Origin: an uncultured Erysipelotrichaceae bacterium
GTDB lineage: Bacteria; Bacillota_I; Bacilli_A; Erysipelotrichales; Erysipelotrichaceae
Length of the DNA stretch: 64,000 nucleotides
Assembly: GCA_947649125.1 (NCBI GenBank)
Contig: CANSQL010000001.1
Span: 62,001 to 126,000 of the forward strand
Direction of reading: 5' to 3'
Below the pieces are notes generated by a model. It was not told where the DNA came from, ran no database searches, and saw nothing but the letters and a program-made list of their open reading frames with translations. The stretch's first letter is position 1. Every line of letters begins with the position of its first letter. The position numbers and the translations under genes are program-made. Shown in pieces: positions 62,811 to 64,000 of this stretch.

Positions 62811-64000
62811 CAGAATTCCTCCTTTGTTATGACGTTGACATCGACACTGCCGTCCTTCATGCGAATCGTAAGCGTATCCTGCTGCTTGATATCGCGGACG
62901 GATGTAATCATTTGCTGCTTTTCATAAACGAGCGCATAACCTCTGCCCAAGACCTTCAGCGGACTGTAGGCATCTAACAGCACTGCCTTGCGTTGAAGCT
63001 GTTCTAACGATTCAGAAAGCGTTCCCTGTATGCCTTGATACAGCCGTTTTTGATATTGCTTCAGTGCTTCGTTTGTAACAGCCTTCTGCTGCATCAAACA
63101 CAGCTGTAATCGCTTCTGCAGATGAGTCAGGGAAAGACTCATGCTTTGTACCCGATATACGCTGTGCTCAAGTCCTTTCGCAAGCATTGCCAGCCGCAGC
63201 ATGGCATCCTGTGTATAAGAAAGCGGATTACTGAGATAGCGATGCTGCTTTAAGCGCTCCAGCTGCTTTCGATGATTTTTCATATGCTTATCGATATGCT
63301 GCATCATACTGCGCCGCATCACATACAGCTGCGCTGTGACTTCCTGCATATCGGGAGTAGCCAGTTCCGCGGCACCTGTGGGAGTCGGTGCTCTTGCATC
63401 GCTCACATAATCGACAAGCGTTGTATCGCTTTCATGACCGACGCCGCTGATGATTACACTTTCACAGGCAAAAATACAGCGTGCCAATGCTTCCTCATTA
63501 AAGCACCACAAATCCTCGATGGCACCTCCGCCGCGCGCAAGTAAAATTACGTCGGGCTTCAACGCATCGGCCTTTTGTATCGCCTCGCAAAGCATTGCAC
63601 CGGCTTCCTTGCCCTGTACCAAGGAAGGAATAAAGCTGATTTTCGCAATCGGCCATCTGCGCTTCAAGGTTTGAAGCATATCCTGCAGTGCCGCTCCCTC
63701 TTTGGCGCTGATGATCGCAATATGCTGCGGATAGCGCGGCAAGGGCTTTTTATGTGCGGCATCAAACAAGCCCTCCATGCTTAATTTCTGCTTCAACTGC
63801 TCATATTCCAGATATAAATCACCCAGTCCGTCAAGCTGTACACTCGTTACATAAAGCTGCACCGCTCCCTGTGCCTCATAAACAGACAGCGAGGCCTTGA
63901 CGATGACCTGCATTCCTTCCTTCAGCATCAGCTTAGAGCGTGATGCATAAGAGGAAAACATCACACAGCTTAATCGCGCATGAGCATCCTTTAACGTGAA
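62810..64000 (-). CDS. xseA: Exodeoxyribonuclease VII large subunit, 5'-truncated
   Basis: The catalytic subunit of exonuclease VII. The frame continues to the window edge with no start codon in view; the first visible residues, FTLKDAHARLSCVMF, belong to the N-terminal OB-fold. The catalytic domain has IAIISAKEGAALQDML, VILLARGGGAIEDLWCFN and SGVGHESDTTLVDYVSDARAPTPTGAAE. A long coiled-coil region (KHMKNHRKQLERLKQHRYL) and the C-terminal LGRGYALVYE follow. At least 395 residues are present; some 50 N-terminal residues lie beyond the edge. Confidence 0.96.
   Translation of the reverse strand, partial: FTLKDAHARLSCVMFSSYASRSKLMLKEGMQVIVKASLSVYEAQGAVQLYVTSVQLDGLGDLYLEYEQLKQKLSMEGLFDAAHKKPLPRYPQHIAIISAKEGAALQDMLQTLKRRWPIAKISFIPSLVQGKEAGAMLCEAIQKADALKPDVILLARGGGAIEDLWCFNEEALARCIFACESVIISGVGHESDTTLVDYVSDARAPTPTGAAELATPDMQEVTAQLYVMRRSMMQHIDKHMKNHRKQLERLKQHRYLSNPLSYTQDAMLRLAMLAKGLEHSVYRVQSMSLSLTHLQKRLQLCLMQQKAVTNEALKQYQKRLYQGIQGTLSESLEQLQRKAVLLDAYSPLKVLGRGYALVYEKQQMITSVRDIKQQDTLTIRMKDGSVDVNVITKEEF

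Overview
This 64 kb window is chromosomal DNA from a spore-forming member of the Bacillota (low-GC Gram-positives). The evidence is a set of sporulation genes (spo0A, spoIVB, spoIIM, yqfC, yqfD, dacB, spmA, spmB), a seven-gene comG pseudopilus operon, strong AGGAGG-type ribosome binding sites, and gene blocks shared with Bacillus subtilis: cmk/der/gpsA, cshB/nfo/ispH, spoIIM/xerD/deoB, rpsU/yqfC/yqfD/phoH, rluB/spmB/spmA/dacB, and spoIVB/recN/tlyA/dxs/ispA/xseB/xseA. Moderate GC and many lineage-specific small proteins fit a spore-forming Erysipelotrichia-like anaerobe. That placement is inference. No rRNA, tRNA, insertion sequence, prophage block or CRISPR array is seen.

Almost all genes are on the minus strand and are best read from high to low coordinates. 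Both ends are cut: xseA at the right and a MATE transporter at the left. Plus-strand genes are ispG, a small hypothetical gene at 19073, and the ispH plus Gfo/Idh/MocA oxidoreductase pair. From right to left the blocks are: xseA-xseB-ispA-dxs-tlyA-recN and spoIVB (56.4-64 kb); a DUF2779-type nuclease and a MerR/ECF-transporter operon (52.9-56.1 kb); a phage-type GH25 lysozyme, then dacB-spmA-spmB and rluB (48.5-52.8 kb); an accessory operon with a membrane-anchored propeller-like protein, ABC ATPase, ABC permease, OmpR-type regulator, histidine kinase and membrane protein (41.2-48.3 kb); rsmE, mtaB, murE, rpsU, yqfC, yqfD, phoH and spo0A (33.2-41.1 kb); dinB, spoIIM, trmN6, xerD and deoB (28.2-33 kb); mrp-murT-gatD (25.1-28 kb); cshB-nfo-cyclophilin (19.9-22.9 kb); a class B PBP, rpmG, an MBL-fold hydrolase and comG (10.2-17.4 kb); the cmk-der-gpsA operon, prfC, an Lrp regulator with an aminotransferase, purA and the MATE gene (0-10 kb).

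Functional themes are the MEP isoprenoid route and chain elongation (dxs, ispG, ispH, ispA), peptidoglycan synthesis and remodelling (murE, murT-gatD, PBP, dacB, GH25), sporulation control from both compartments, DNA uptake, and ribosome or RNA maturation.

The most unusual feature is in the accessory ABC operon. The permease gene is split by an inversion of about 260 bp. Turning positions 45804-46060 around restores one continuous permease frame across both joints if a 10-bp site (ATTGATCGAT and its complement) is restored at each joint. One site is intact and the other is 4 bp shorter. This is either an intragenic inversion switch or a recent disabling inversion. A second regulatory candidate is a very short attenuator-like leader in front of purA, with mutually exclusive hairpins starting at the predicted transcription start.
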